Source: Bacteroides stercoris ATCC 43183 (GTDB lineage Bacteria > Bacteroidota > Bacteroidia > Bacteroidales > Bacteroidaceae). Taken from it: a DNA stretch of 64,000 nucleotides. Positions 8,640-18,678 of this stretch are shown here, one piece after another. Where the stretch lies: the NCBI RefSeq assembly GCF_025147325.1, contig NZ_CP102262.1, forward strand, positions 682,001 through 746,000. Reading direction: 5' to 3'. Made by a program: the position numbers and the translations under genes. How positions within the stretch are numbered: position 1 is the stretch's first letter; every line of letters starts with the position of its first letter. The notes under the pieces were generated by a model. That model was not told where the DNA came from. It did not search any database and saw only the letters and a list, made by a program, of their open reading frames with translations.

Positions 8640-9854
8640 ATGCCCATGACACTGACTGAAGAAACACTCCAATTTATCCGGGAGCATCGCAAAGACAACG
8701 TACGCAACCTTGCTTTACAAGCACACAAGTATCCGACAGTAGACGTACCTGCCGCTATCATCCAAATTGTGGGACGTCAAATTGCAGAAGAAAAAATACC
8801 CGCTTGGGCAGCACGGGAAGGTATTCTTTACCCGACACATCTTTCCATGGAACAATGCTCCTCGGAAGTAACGGCAAACTATAAGGTCAAAATAGTTTCA
8901 GACACGGGATACGGCAGCCGCAAAACCTTTACCGACCTCACCGGCGGTTTTGGCATCGACTGTGCCTTCCTATCTGCCTGCTTCCAACAGTCCGCCTATG
9001 TGGAGCGGCAGGAAACACTCTGTACAATAGCAGCTCATAACTTTTCGCTTTTAAACTTAAAACAGGTCATGGTCTGCCATGAAGACAGCATCCGTTATCT
9101 GCAAATGATGGAACCCGTAGATTGGATATTCATAGACCCCGCCCGGCGTGATGGACACGGAGGCAAAACAATAGCTATCAGCGAATGTGAGCCTGATGTT
9201 TCCGCTTTGGAAAATTTACTGCTTGAGAAAGCGTCACACGTTCTGGTTAAGTTATCTCCCATGCTGGACCTTACCCTTGCACTGCATGACTTGAAACATG
9301 TACAAGCCGCCCACGTCGTTTCCGTCAACAACGAATGCAAGGAACTTCTCCTTGTATTAGAGCGCGGGAAGGAATTAGTACCTGAAGAAATCCCTATCCA
9401 CTGCATCAACCTCACTGCATCGCAGAAGGTTCAAAAGCTCCTGTTCACCCGCCAACAGGAGAAAGAACATACATGCCCGTATACTCCCACATTGAAAACA
9501 TACTTGTACGAACCCAATGCATCCATCCTAAAAGCCGGAGCCTTCCGCAGCGTTTCATCTATATATAATGTAGAGAAACTGCACCCCAACAGTCATCTTT
9601 ATACTTCCGACGAGTATATACCGGACTTTCCCGGACGCAAGTTCCGCATTACCGATAGCAGCAGTCTCAACAAGAAAGAACTTAAAAAGCTGATAGGAAC
9701 GGAAAAGAAGGCCAACCTCACAGTACGTAATTTTCCTGCCAGCGTAGCCGAGTTGCGAAAACGCCTGAAGCTGGCGGAAGGTGGAGACATGTACCTGTTT
9801 GCAACGACTCTTGCCGATGAGAAAAAGCTGTTGATTGCCTGTAAACAGCCTTAA
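8640..9854 (+). CDS. Class I SAM-dependent methyltransferase, PG_1098/THUMP-like type
   Basis: The product (404 residues from ATG 8640) resembles the Bacteroidales family typified by PG_1098. It has a helical N-terminal region (LTEETLQFIREHRKDNVRNLALQ), then a Rossmann methyltransferase core. Motif I is DLTGGFGIDCAFLS. Motif II acidic residues are in AYVERQETLC. WIFIDPARRDGHGGK matches the catalytic-loop region of RNA or DNA methyltransferases (DPxR). A C-terminal domain with repeated lysines follows. The substrate is not known to me; nucleic acid is likely from the DPAR-type loop. The start was chosen from the promoter at 8616. It appears to be a single-gene unit. Confidence 0.8.
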   Translation: MPMTLTEETLQFIREHRKDNVRNLALQAHKYPTVDVPAAIIQIVGRQIAEEKIPAWAAREGILYPTHLSMEQCSSEVTANYKVKIVSDTGYGSRKTFTDLTGGFGIDCAFLSACFQQSAYVERQETLCTIAAHNFSLLNLKQVMVCHEDSIRYLQMMEPVDWIFIDPARRDGHGGKTIAISECEPDVSALENLLLEKASHVLVKLSPMLDLTLALHDLKHVQAAHVVSVNNECKELLLVLERGKELVPEEIPIHCINLTASQKVQKLLFTRQQEKEHTCPYTPTLKTYLYEPNASILKAGAFRSVSSIYNVEKLHPNSHLYTSDEYIPDFPGRKFRITDSSSLNKKELKKLIGTEKKANLTVRNFPASVAELRKRLKLAEGGDMYLFATTLADEKKLLIACKQP

Positions 9855-10023
9855 TATACAGTTAAAGCAAATAAAAGTAAAGTACATTCCAATCTTATAA
9901 TCTGTCATTCAGTACATACAAGATAAATTATATCGTCCCCTGATGCATCATTTGCAATTGGTTTGTAATATTATCGTTACCGTTTCTTCAAAATTCCGTA
10001 AGACAGACGTAATCCCATACCTA

Positions 10024-10031
10024 TACTTTTG
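10024..10031 (+). promoter_or_regulatory. -7 promoter element before the TonB receptor gene
   Basis: TACTTTTG matches TAnnTTTG and lies 29 bases before the ATG at 10061. The preceding 160 bases (9855-10023) hold no gene. Confidence 0.6.
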
Positions 10032-10060
10032 CCGCAGATTATTAACAGATAATAACAGGT

Positions 10061-12829
10061 ATGAAACAAATTGTAAGAGCATTCTTATTCCTTCTACTAT
10101 TCGCAGCGGCCAGCAACACGACAATGGCCGACGAAAAAGCAAATATCGTTAAGCAAGGTACGGTACGCGGCCGTATCATCGACGTAACCAAGCAAACTCT
10201 CCCGGGTGCTTCAATCTACATCGAGAAACTACACACAGGCGTGACGAGCGACGTCAACGGCTTCTACACTTTCCCCAACCTCGACCCGGGAACCTATACA
10301 GTGAAGGTGAGCTATGTAGGCTACTCACCCGTAGAACTGAAAATTACAATTCCCGCCGGACGCACTTTAGAGAAAGATGTGGTACTGAACGAAGGAGTCG
10401 AACTTCAGGAAGTAGTTGTAGGCGGCGCATTTCAGGGACAGCGCCGCGCCATCAACGCCCAAAAGAGCAACTTGGGAATTACCAATGTAGTATCTGCCGA
10501 CCAGGTAGGCAAATTCCCCGACTCCAACATCGGCGATGCCTTAAAGCGTATCTCCGGTATCAACGTGCAGTACGACCAGGGAGAAGCCCGCTTCGGACAA
10601 GTACGCGGAACAAGCGCCGACCTGAGCTCCGTAACTGTCAACGGCAACCGTGTACCCTCTGCCGAAGGTGATACCCGTAACGTACAGCTCGACCTGATTC
10701 CGGCCGACATGATTCAGACTATCGAAGTAAACAAGGTAGTAACCCCGGATATGGACGCCGATGCCATTGGCGGCTCTATCAATCTGGTAACGAAGAACTC
10801 ACCCTATAAGCGCAGCATTGCTGCCACCGCAGGAACAGGCTACAACTGGATTAGCGAAAAAGCCCAGCTGAACCTGGGATTTACCTACGGCGACCGTTTC
10901 TTCAATAATAAATTAGGGTTGATGGTATCTGCCTCCTATCAAAATGCCCCCTCCGGTTCTTACGACACCGAGTTTACCTGGGAGCAGGATAAAGACGGCA
11001 AAGCATACGTCAACGACTATCAAATGCGCCAGTATTACGTAACCCGCGAACGTCAAAGCTACTCCGCCGCTTTGGACTGGGACATCAGCACCAACCACAA
11101 ACTCACTTTCAAAGGTATCTTCAATAACCGCAACGACTGGGAAAACCGTTACCGCACTAACCTGAAAGACCTTGAACCGGACGGCAGCGCCACCGTACGC
11201 ATACAAACCAAAGCCGGAACGCCCGACAACCGTAATGCCCGTCTGGAACGCCAGCGCACGATGGATTTTTCACTTGGCGGTGAACATCTCTTCGGACTTC
11301 TTTCCATGGACTGGCATGCAAGTTATGCCAAAGCCAGCGAAGAGCGTCCCAACGAGCGCTACATCGACTTCCAACTCAAGAAACAGAAATTCGATATAGA
11401 CCTGAGCAACGAACGCCAGCCTTTTGCATCTCCCAAAGACGGTTCTACAATGACCTTGAATGACGAATTCAGCCTGAAAGAACTGACCGAGCAACAGGAA
11501 GACATCAAAGAGCAGGACTTGAAATTCTCCGCCAACTTCAAACTCCCGTTCAAGAATGGCAACAAACTGAAATTCGGCGCAAAGGTAGTTCGTAAAACCA
11601 AAGATAAAACTGTGGACTTCTACGAATATTCTCCGCTGGACGAAGATGCTTTTATGGAAAACAGCCTTAAAAATACTGTTGACCAATCCAACAAGCACTT
11701 TATGCCCAACAGCAAATACCAGACAGGAATCTATGCCAGCAAGGAATACACCGGAGCATTAGACCTTAACAACCCTGCATTGTTCGAGAAAGAACAAGTA
11801 CAGGAAGAACTGGCAGGTAACTTTGAGGCACGCGAAACGGTCAGCTCCGGCTATGTCCGCTTTGACTCAAAAATCACAGACCGCATAGAGCTGATGTCCG
11901 GCTTGCGTATCGAGAACACCAATCTGGCTTATACCGGACGTACATACGATGCAGACGAAGACATCACCGGCAAGACCGAACGTCAGCGCAACAGCTACAT
12001 CAATTTCCTGCCTTCGCTGCTGGTAAAGTGGAATGTAAACGATGACTTCAAGGTACGCGGTTCATTTACCCAAACACTGTCACGTCCCAAGTACTCGGCT
12101 CTTGTACCGAGCGTAAACATCAAGCGTTCCGACAACGAAATCACTATCGGTAATCCGGAATTGAAACCGACCACATCCTACAACTTCGACTTGAGCGCCG
12201 ACTATTATTTCCGCAGCATCGGTCTGGTCAGTGCTGGTATCTTCTACAAGAAAATCGATGATTTCATCGTAGACCAAGTCAGCACCAACTACGAATATCA
12301 GGGTAATGTATATACTCGATTCACACAGCCCAAGAATGCGGGCAACGCCAACCTGCTCGGAGTAGAACTCTCTTACCAACGCGACTTCGGATTCATCGCC
12401 CCTGCCTTGAAGTGCATCGGCTTTTACGGAACTTACACCTATACGCACTCCCGCGTAGAAGACTTCAACTTCGAAGGGCGCGAAAACGAAGAAGGCCTCA
12501 GTATGCCGGGTTCACCGGCACACACCGCCAATGCTTCGCTCTATTTCGAGAAAGCCGGACTGAACATCCGCGTAAGCTATAATTTCGCTTCCGACTTTAT
12601 CGATGAAATGGGTGAAAGCACTTTCTACGACCGTTACTACGACAAAGTGAACTACATGGACGCCAATGCAAGCTATACGTTCGGAAAGAAAATAAAGACT
12701 ACATTCTATGCCGAAGCCAATAACCTGCTGAACCAGCCTCTCCGCTACTATCAGGGAACGAAAGACCGTACCATGCAAGCCGAATACTACGGTGTAAAGG
12801 TGAATGCCGGAGTGAAGATTAATTTTTAA
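10061..12829 (+). CDS. TonB-dependent receptor (non-SusC type) with carboxypeptidase-like domain
   Basis: This 922-residue outer-membrane receptor has a signal peptide (about residues 1-23, ending in ADEKA). A carboxypeptidase-regulatory-like domain covers about residues 33-115 (GRIIDVTKQTLPGASIYIEKLHTGVTSDVNGFYTF). The plug follows (SADQVGKFPDSNIGDALKRISGINV, DADAIGGSINLVTK), then a barrel ending in INF. The KFPDSNIGDALKRI plug signature belongs to the TonB-Xanth-Caul type of receptor rather than SusC. No SusD follows. The next gene, 102 bases downstream, encodes a secreted phosphoesterase, so the pair may take up a phosphorylated compound or the product of its hydrolysis. That role is inference; the ligand cannot be read from the sequence. 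Confidence 0.9.
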   Translation: MKQIVRAFLFLLLFAAASNTTMADEKANIVKQGTVRGRIIDVTKQTLPGASIYIEKLHTGVTSDVNGFYTFPNLDPGTYTVKVSYVGYSPVELKITIPAGRTLEKDVVLNEGVELQEVVVGGAFQGQRRAINAQKSNLGITNVVSADQVGKFPDSNIGDALKRISGINVQYDQGEARFGQVRGTSADLSSVTVNGNRVPSAEGDTRNVQLDLIPADMIQTIEVNKVVTPDMDADAIGGSINLVTKNSPYKRSIAATAGTGYNWISEKAQLNLGFTYGDRFFNNKLGLMVSASYQNAPSGSYDTEFTWEQDKDGKAYVNDYQMRQYYVTRERQSYSAALDWDISTNHKLTFKGIFNNRNDWENRYRTNLKDLEPDGSATVRIQTKAGTPDNRNARLERQRTMDFSLGGEHLFGLLSMDWHASYAKASEERPNERYIDFQLKKQKFDIDLSNERQPFASPKDGSTMTLNDEFSLKELTEQQEDIKEQDLKFSANFKLPFKNGNKLKFGAKVVRKTKDKTVDFYEYSPLDEDAFMENSLKNTVDQSNKHFMPNSKYQTGIYASKEYTGALDLNNPALFEKEQVQEELAGNFEARETVSSGYVRFDSKITDRIELMSGLRIENTNLAYTGRTYDADEDITGKTERQRNSYINFLPSLLVKWNVNDDFKVRGSFTQTLSRPKYSALVPSVNIKRSDNEITIGNPELKPTTSYNFDLSADYYFRSIGLVSAGIFYKKIDDFIVDQVSTNYEYQGNVYTRFTQPKNAGNANLLGVELSYQRDFGFIAPALKCIGFYGTYTYTHSRVEDFNFEGRENEEGLSMPGSPAHTANASLYFEKAGLNIRVSYNFASDFIDEMGESTFYDRYYDKVNYMDANASYTFGKKIKTTFYAEANNLLNQPLRYYQGTKDRTMQAEYYGVKVNAGVKINF

Positions 12830-12931
12830 ACACATCACCACAGAGAGACAGAGCATTTTCTTTTGTAACACACTAAATGAAAAAACAATGCAACTGTATA
12901 CCCTCTGCAGTGAATAAATAACATCCAAACA

Positions 12932-13864
12932 ATGAAGAAAATATTCTTTTTACTATTCGTCGCCCTGCTGGGCAACTGGGCAAGTGCCCAAATTACCGAT
13001 TATTCCGTATTCGACAAAAAGTTCAACTTCTATGTAGCCAATGACCTGGGACGCAACGGCTATTATGACCAGAAGCCCATTGCCGAACTGATGGGAGTAA
13101 TGGCGGAAAACGGCACAGATCCGGAGTTTGTACTCGCTACGGGTGATGTGCACCACTTTGAAGGCGTACGTTCCGTCAACGACCCGTTGTGGATGACTAA
13201 TTACGAACTGATTTACAGCCATCCCGAACTGATGATAGACTGGTTTCCTTTGCTGGGTAATCATGAATACCGCGGCAACACGCAAGCCGTACTGGATTAT
13301 TCGAATATCAGCCGCCGCTGGACAATGCCCGCACGTTACTATACCAAAGTTTTTGAAGACAAAGGCATGACTATCCGGGTAGTTTGGGTAGATACCGCTC
13401 CGATGATAGACAAATACCGTAATGAGAAAGAGACTTATCCCGATGCTTGCCAACAAGATTACAAACAACAACTCGCATGGATTGATTCTGTCCTGACCGC
13501 CGCTAAAGAAGACTGGGTAATCGTGGCCGGACACCACCCCATTTATGCCGAAACACCGAAAGACGGAAGCGAACGCCGGGATATGCAGTCGCGGCTCGAC
13601 CCTATACTCCGCAGGCACAACGTAGACATGTATATCTGCGGACATATCCATAACTTCCAGCATGTGCGCGTACCGGGCAGTAATATAGATTATATCACCA
13701 ACACCTCAGGTTCGCTCAGCCGCAAAGTCAACCCTATTGAAGGTACCGTTTTTTGCAGTCCCGAACCGGGCTTTTCCATAGTATCTGCCGATAAAAAAAC
13801 ACTGGAACTGCGCATGATTGACAAACAAGGCAATGTACTGCACACTGTTACACGCAGCAAATAA
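12932..13864 (+). CDS. Secreted metallophosphoesterase, acid-phosphatase (ACP5-like) type
   Basis: The 310-residue product has a signal peptide (MKKIFFLLFVALLGNWASAQ), so it is exported. Calcineurin-like phosphoesterase motifs appear in order: NDLGRNG (about residue 36), ATGDVHHFEGV (about 69-79), GNHE (about 110), AGHHPIY (about 195) and GHIHNFQH (about 236). The spacing and the GDxxxFxGV context resemble tartrate-resistant (purple) acid phosphatases. There the iron ligand is the tyrosine of GDNFY, and this position is histidine here. The gene follows a TonB receptor gene in the same direction, so it may release phosphate or an alcohol for uptake. Substrate unknown. Confidence 0.85.
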   Translation: MKKIFFLLFVALLGNWASAQITDYSVFDKKFNFYVANDLGRNGYYDQKPIAELMGVMAENGTDPEFVLATGDVHHFEGVRSVNDPLWMTNYELIYSHPELMIDWFPLLGNHEYRGNTQAVLDYSNISRRWTMPARYYTKVFEDKGMTIRVVWVDTAPMIDKYRNEKETYPDACQQDYKQQLAWIDSVLTAAKEDWVIVAGHHPIYAETPKDGSERRDMQSRLDPILRRHNVDMYICGHIHNFQHVRVPGSNIDYITNTSGSLSRKVNPIEGTVFCSPEPGFSIVSADKKTLELRMIDKQGNVLHTVTRSK

Positions 13865-13901
13865 CCCGTTTTTTAAGTCAATAGGAAAATCCTGATTATA
13901 C

Positions 13902-13960
13902 GAAGTTGTATCGGAAAGAACCAAACCATCATTCCGATACGACTTCTTTCAATTATTTCT
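13902..13960 (+). terminator. Terminator after the phosphoesterase gene
   Basis: Fifteen-base arms at 13902-13916 and 13932-13946 (GAAGTTGTATCGGAA with TTCCGATACGACTTC) pair with one G-U. A T-rich stretch follows. The rest of the gap up to 14117 shows no gene. Confidence 0.7.
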
Positions 13961-14117
13961 TTTTCCGTAGCACCATCCTTCGGAGCCGTACTTACATTTA
14001 CGTCACGCGTAACCATATAATGTGGAGATATAATTTCCGCCCCGGTTTCGGAACAATTCTCCGCATTTACAAGCGCAAACGGACTTCCTCTTGGCTCGTT
14101 TAATCAGAATTTTGCAT

Positions 14118-14125
14118 TATCTTTG
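14118..14125 (+). promoter_or_regulatory. -7 promoter element before the Ca2+/Na+ antiporter
   Basis: TATCTTTG, exact match to TAnnTTTG, 20 bases before the ATG at 14146. TTGG at 14091-14094 is a possible -33 element, slightly far at 23 bases. Confidence 0.6.
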
Positions 14126-14145
14126 CGCGCAAAATAATATACTTC

Positions 14146-15108
14146 ATGAACATTCTATTACTTATAGGAGGACTTCTCCTCATCCTGTTAGGTGCAAACG
14201 GACTGACAGACGGAGCAGCATCCGTTGCCAAACGCTTCCGCATACCCAATATCGTTATCGGACTGACAATCGTTGCTTTCGGAACATCAGCTCCGGAGTT
14301 GACGGTCAGCGTATCTTCCGCCCTGAAAGGAAGCGCCGATATTGCCATCGGCAACGTGGTGGGCAGCAATATCTTCAACACACTGATGATTGTGGGCTGC
14401 ACCGCACTGTTCGCCCCAATTGCCGTAACCCGGAACACATTACAAAAGGAAATACCTCTGTGCATCCTGTCTTCCATTGCTTTACTGGTTTGTGCCAACG
14501 ACATATTCCTGAACGGAGACAAGGCTAATACTCTCAGTATCACAGACGGCTTGCTTTTGCTCTGCTTCTTCGCTATCTTCCTGAGTTATACTTTTGCCAT
14601 CGCCTCACACAGTCCCGAAGAAACAGCCGGCAGTGAGGAAACTATCAGGCAACTGCCACTTTGGAAGTCTGTCCTCTACATTCTGGGCGGGCTTGGAGCA
14701 CTTATTGCCGGCGGCAGTTTCTTTGTTGACGGTGCAAGCGGCATTGCACGCAGCCTGGGAGTAAGCGAATCTGTTATCGGACTGACGCTGGTGGCAGGCG
14801 GAACATCCCTGCCCGAACTTGCCACATCCATTGTAGCCGCCTTGAAGAAAAATCCGGAAATAGCCATTGGCAACGTAGTAGGCAGCAATCTGTTCAACGT
14901 GTTCTTTGTACTGGGATGCAGTGCATCCATCACTCCGTTACACCTGACCGGAATCACTAATCTGGACTTGTGGGTACTGGCAGGTTCCGGAATCCTGCTT
15001 TGGTTCTTCGGGCTGTTCTTTGCCAAGCGTACCATCACCCGCATTGAGGGAAGCATCATGGTGCTTTGCTACGTTGCATATACGACATTCCTCATTTATA
15101 ACCTGTAA
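14146..15108 (+). CDS. Calcium/sodium antiporter, CaCA family (YrbG-like)
   Basis: This 320-residue inner-membrane exchanger shows the internal duplication of the CaCA family. The first alpha repeat has GTSAPELTVSVSSAL and GNVVGSNIFNTLMIVG (about residues 47-87). The second has GGTSLPELATSIVAAL and GNVVGSNLFNVFFVLG (about residues 221-263). The acidic residues in both SAPEL/SLPEL motifs, needed for cation binding, are present. About ten hydrophobic segments are visible. The length is normal for bacterial members. It has its own promoter and stands alone. Ca2+/Na+ or Ca2+/H+ exchange is the family role; which ion couples here is not visible. Confidence 0.92.
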   Translation: MNILLLIGGLLLILLGANGLTDGAASVAKRFRIPNIVIGLTIVAFGTSAPELTVSVSSALKGSADIAIGNVVGSNIFNTLMIVGCTALFAPIAVTRNTLQKEIPLCILSSIALLVCANDIFLNGDKANTLSITDGLLLLCFFAIFLSYTFAIASHSPEETAGSEETIRQLPLWKSVLYILGGLGALIAGGSFFVDGASGIARSLGVSESVIGLTLVAGGTSLPELATSIVAALKKNPEIAIGNVVGSNLFNVFFVLGCSASITPLHLTGITNLDLWVLAGSGILLWFFGLFFAKRTITRIEGSIMVLCYVAYTTFLIYNL

Positions 15109-15134
15109 GACACCCGTTTTTAAAGATTTTCATG

Positions 15135-15142
15135 TATCTTTG
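15135..15142 (+). promoter_or_regulatory. -7 promoter element before the GNAT-like gene
   Basis: TATCTTTG, exact match to TAnnTTTG, 23 bases before the ATG at 15166. Confidence 0.6.
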
Positions 15143-15165
15143 CCGGCTCATAACAACATACAACT

Positions 15166-16299
15166 ATGGCAATTACAATTAAAAAGGTCTCTACGAAAAA
15201 GGAATTGAAGCAGTTTATCCGCTTCAACTACAAACTATACAAAAACAATCCGTATTCGGTACCCGATCTCTACGATGATATGCTCAATACCTTCAACAAG
15301 AAGAAAAATGCCGCTTTCGAATTTTGCGAAGCCGATTATTTTCTTGCTTACAAGGATGATAAAATCGTAGGACGCGTAGCCGCCATCATCAACCATAAAG
15401 CCAACCAAACCTGGAACAAGAAAGAGGTGCGCTTCGGCTGGATTGACTTTATCGACGACCCCGAAGTATCGGAGGCCCTTATACATACCGTTGAAGAATG
15501 GGGCAAGGAACGGGGCATGACCCATATACAAGGCCCGTTAGGCTTCACCGATTTCGATGCGGAAGGTATGCTTATCGAAGGCTACGACCAGCTTAGCACA
15601 ATGGCAACCACCTATAACTACCCTTACTACCCGCAACACATGGAACGCATGGGCTTTGAGAAAGATGCCGACTGGGTAGAATACAAGATTTATATCCCGG
15701 ATGCCATACCCGACAAGCATAAGCGTATTTCGGACCTAATCCAACGTAAATACAATCTCAAAATCAAGAAATATTCATCTGCCAAGAAGATTGCCCGCGA
15801 CTACGGACAAGCCATTTTCGAGCTGATGAACGAAGCATACAGCCCGTTGTACGGTTACTCTGCCCTGTCACAGCGCCAGATTAACCAATACGTAAAGATG
15901 TATCTGCCCATTCTGGACCTGCGCATGGTGACGCTGGTTACAGATGCCGAAGACAAACTGGTAGCCGTAGGCATCTCCATGCCTTCCTTGTCAGAGGCTT
16001 TGCAAAAATCTCATGGCCGTTTGCTGCCTTTCGGTTGGTATCACCTGCTGAAAGCCTTGTTTATGAAACGCCGTGCCAAGATGCTGGATCTGTTACTGGT
16101 AGCCGTGAAACCCGAATATCAGAACAAGGGCGTAAACGCCTTGCTATTCTCCGACCTAATCCCCGTTTATCAGAAACTGGGGTTTGTCTTTGCGGAAAGC
16201 AACCCCGAATTGGAACAAAACGGCAAGGTACAGGCACAATGGGAATATTTCAAGACCGAACAGCATAAGCGTAGAAGAGCATTTACCAAGGCAATCTAA
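15166..16299 (+). CDS. GNAT-like acyltransferase protein
   Basis: The 377-residue product looks like a cytoplasmic protein of the acyl-CoA N-acyltransferase (GNAT) superfamily. The N-terminal half holds FLAYKDDKIVGRVAAIINH, a typical GNAT beta-strand pair. The C-terminal part has LDLLLVAVKPEYQNKGVNALLFSDLIPVYQKLGFVFAES, which resembles the acetyl-CoA pyrophosphate-binding motif (Q/RxxGxG/A) followed by the usual last helix and strand. The protein is about twice the size of a single GNAT domain, so it may be a double-domain member (E. coli YghO-like). The acceptor substrate is unknown. It has its own promoter and is followed by a long non-coding gap. Confidence 0.65.
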   Translation: MAITIKKVSTKKELKQFIRFNYKLYKNNPYSVPDLYDDMLNTFNKKKNAAFEFCEADYFLAYKDDKIVGRVAAIINHKANQTWNKKEVRFGWIDFIDDPEVSEALIHTVEEWGKERGMTHIQGPLGFTDFDAEGMLIEGYDQLSTMATTYNYPYYPQHMERMGFEKDADWVEYKIYIPDAIPDKHKRISDLIQRKYNLKIKKYSSAKKIARDYGQAIFELMNEAYSPLYGYSALSQRQINQYVKMYLPILDLRMVTLVTDAEDKLVAVGISMPSLSEALQKSHGRLLPFGWYHLLKALFMKRRAKMLDLLLVAVKPEYQNKGVNALLFSDLIPVYQKLGFVFAESNPELEQNGKVQAQWEYFKTEQHKRRRAFTKAI

Positions 16300-16336
16300 A
16301 AACACGTAGTTCATCAGCATACAAAAGACCCGCATT

Positions 16337-16397
16337 TTGCCGGCACACATCACCTTACCTCCCTTTCCGTCTAAGAGTTTGCAATTGTGCCGGCAAA
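16337..16397. repeat. Perfect 12-base inverted repeat in the gap before parE
   Basis: TTTGCCGGCACA at 16337-16348 is the reverse complement of TGTGCCGGCAAA at 16386-16397, with 37 bases between. There is no T tract, so a role as a terminator is uncertain. Confidence 0.5.
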
Positions 16398-16488
16398 TAT
16401 AATGGTCTTACACACCATTTCCCCATTGATAAACATCCGTTTTCCCCATTATAAATATACCAATCTATCAAGGATAACTTGCTTTTGC

Positions 16489-16598
16489 CTATACCTTTTC
16501 TTCGTTTTCCAACTGCGGGATGTCCGGTTTGCATATGCGGGATGAAGAGCCCGCAATTGGCAACCGTGGAGCCCGCAGTTGGAAAACGAGGTTTTTCC
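16489..16598. repeat. Array with 22-base period upstream of parE
   Basis: Five consecutive 22-base units start at 16489, 16511, 16533, 16555 and 16577. GCGGGATG recurs at 16515 and 16537, and GAGCCCGC at 16547 and 16569, each 22 bases apart. The first and last units share a TTTTCC ending. A perfect 17-base inverted repeat spans the array (16503-16519 with 16572-16588), and TGCGGG/CCCGCA pair inside it. The TTCCCCATT repeat at 16419 and 16442 (23 bases apart) may extend it leftward. The rest of the gap 16300-16712 has no gene. Confidence 0.7.
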
Positions 16599-16712
16599 TA
16601 TAGCCTAACAACCTTTTCAACCATACTTTTTCCTATTAAATACCCAGTAAACTGAAAAAAGTTTCAGGGCATATATTTGTTTACATAGGGTGTTTTATAT
16701 TGATTTTCTTAT

Positions 16713-16720
16713 TAACTTTG
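16713..16720 (+). promoter_or_regulatory. -7 promoter element before parE
   Basis: TAACTTTG matches TAnnTTTG. It lies inside a longer open frame starting at 16690, which argues that translation begins at ATG 16747 or 16756 instead. Confidence 0.6.
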
Positions 16721-16746
16721 CGAAATATCAGTGCTTACAATACAAG

Positions 16747-18678
16747 ATGTTTTCTATGGAAGATAATAATATGATGTTGCCGTTGGAAGGTTCTGCCGGT
16801 TATGAGGAAAAGACAACCGGTACAAATACCGGCAGCAGTGAGGTTGAATACAATGAAGATAACATTCGCCATTTGGACGACATGGAGCATATCCGTGTCC
16901 GTTCGGGCATGTACATAGGCCGTCTTGGCGACGGTTCGCAAAATGATGACGGTATCTATGTATTGCTGAAAGAGGTAATGGACAACAGTATCGATGAATT
17001 CAAGATGGGTGCCGGCAAACGAATCGAAGTCAACATAGAAGAAAATCTCCGCGTAAGCGTACGCGACTACGGACGAGGCATTCCGCAAGGAAAGCTGGTA
17101 GAGGCAGTCAGCAAACTGAATACCGGCGGTAAATACGACAGCAAGGCATTCAAAAAGAGCGTTGGTCTGAACGGTGTCGGCATCAAGGCAGTCAATGCAC
17201 TCAGCAGCCGTTTCGAGGTACGCAGTTACCGCGACGGCAAAGTACGCACGGCTATTTTCGAGAAAGGCGTACTGCAAAGCGACCTGACAGAGGACAGTAC
17301 GGAAGAAAACGGTACGTATATCTTCTTTGAACCCGATAACACCCTCTTTACCAATTACTCCTTCCAGAACCAGTTTGTAGAGACACTGCTACGCAACTAT
17401 ACTTATCTCAATACGGGGCTGACTTTCATCTACAACGGGCAACGGATTATCTCCCGCCACGGTTTGGAAGACCTTCTGAAAGACAACATGACCAGCGAGG
17501 GGCTTTATGACATCGTCCACCTGAAAGGGGAAGACATCGAAATAGCCTTTACGCATACCAACCAGTATGGAGAGGAATATTATTCTTTCGTAAACGGACA
17601 GCACACCACACAGGGCGGTACGCACCAGACTGCCTTAAAGGAACATATAGCCCGCACCATCAAGGAGTTCTATAACAAGAACCAGGATTATGCCGACATC
17701 CGCAACGGACTGGTAGCCGCCATTGCCATTGATGTGGAAGAACCGATGTTCGAAAGTCAGACCAAGACCAAGTTAGGCTCTAACAATATGTGGCCCGAAG
17801 GCCCTACCGTAAACAAATATGTAGGCGACTTCATCAAGACGGAAGTGGACAACTACCTGCACAAGAATCCGTTAGTGTCCGAAGTCATGCTGCAAAAGAT
17901 ACAGGACTCCGAGAAAGAGCGCAAGGCTATTGCCGGGGTTACCAAGCTGGCCCGCGAACGGGCTAAAAAGGCTAATTTGCATAACCGCAAGTTACGCGAT
18001 TGCCGCTTCCACCTGAGCGACGGTAAAGGCAAAGACCAGGAAGCGGAATCGTGTATCTTCATTACCGAGGGTGATTCCGCCAGCGGCTCCATCACCAAGA
18101 GCCGCGATGTAAACACGCAAGCAGTATTCAGCCTACGCGGTAAGCCCCTCAATTCCTACGGCCTGACAAAGAAAGTAGTCTATGAAAATGAAGAGTTTAA
18201 TTTACTTCAGGCGGCGCTGAACATCGAAGACGGTATCGAAGGGCTTCGCTATAACAAAGTGATTGTTGCCACCGATGCCGATGTGGACGGCATGCACATC
18301 CGTCTGCTTATCATCACATTCTTCCTGCAGTTCTTCCCCGATCTGATAAAGAAAGGGCATGTATACATCTTGCAGACTCCCTTGTTCCGTGTGCGCAACA
18401 AGAAGAAAACAAGCTATTGCTACACAGAGGACGAACGGGTGAAAGCAATTGAGGAATTAGGTCCGAATCCGGAAATCACCCGGTTCAAGGGTCTGGGAGA
18501 GATTTCACCGGATGAATTCAGACATTTCATCGGCAAAGACATGCGTCTGGAACAGGTATCCTTACGCAAAACAGACTTAGTAAAAGAGTTATTGGAGTTC
18601 TACATGGGTAAAAACACTATGGAACGGCAAAACTTTATCATCGATAATCTGGTTATAGAAGAAGATTTAGCATCATGA
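16747..18678 (+). CDS. parE: DNA topoisomerase IV subunit B (type IIA topoisomerase ATPase subunit)
   Basis: This is the ATPase and TOPRIM subunit of a type IIA topoisomerase. From ATG 16747 it has 643 residues. The GHKL ATPase part contains [15 protein letters not shown] and [11 protein letters not shown]. The transducer follows, then the TOPRIM region with [20 protein letters not shown] and [12 protein letters not shown]. It ends with the [12 protein letters not shown] and FIGKDMRL motifs. GyrB is the alternative. I prefer ParE from the downstream coaD/S41-protease order, which I associate with parE in Bacteroidales. The stop codon overlaps the coaD start (ATGA), so the two are translationally coupled. 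The start could also be ATG 16756. Confidence 0.85.
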   Translation: MFSMEDNNMMLPLEGSAGYEEKTTGTNTGSSEVEYNEDNIRHLDDMEHIRVRSGMYIGRLGDGSQNDDGIYVLLKEVMDNSIDEFKMGAGKRIEVNIEENLRVSVRDYGRGIPQGKLVEAVSKLNTGGKYDSKAFKKSVGLNGVGIKAVNALSSRFEVRSYRDGKVRTAIFEKGVLQSDLTEDSTEENGTYIFFEPDNTLFTNYSFQNQFVETLLRNYTYLNTGLTFIYNGQRIISRHGLEDLLKDNMTSEGLYDIVHLKGEDIEIAFTHTNQYGEEYYSFVNGQHTTQGGTHQTALKEHIARTIKEFYNKNQDYADIRNGLVAAIAIDVEEPMFESQTKTKLGSNNMWPEGPTVNKYVGDFIKTEVDNYLHKNPLVSEVMLQKIQDSEKERKAIAGVTKLARERAKKANLHNRKLRDCRFHLSDGKGKDQEAESCIFITEGDSASGSITKSRDVNTQAVFSLRGKPLNSYGLTKKVVYENEEFNLLQAALNIEDGIEGLRYNKVIVATDADVDGMHIRLLIITFFLQFFPDLIKKGHVYILQTPLFRVRNKKKTSYCYTEDERVKAIEELGPNPEITRFKGLGEISPDEFRHFIGKDMRLEQVSLRKTDLVKELLEFYMGKNTMERQNFIIDNLVIEEDLAS

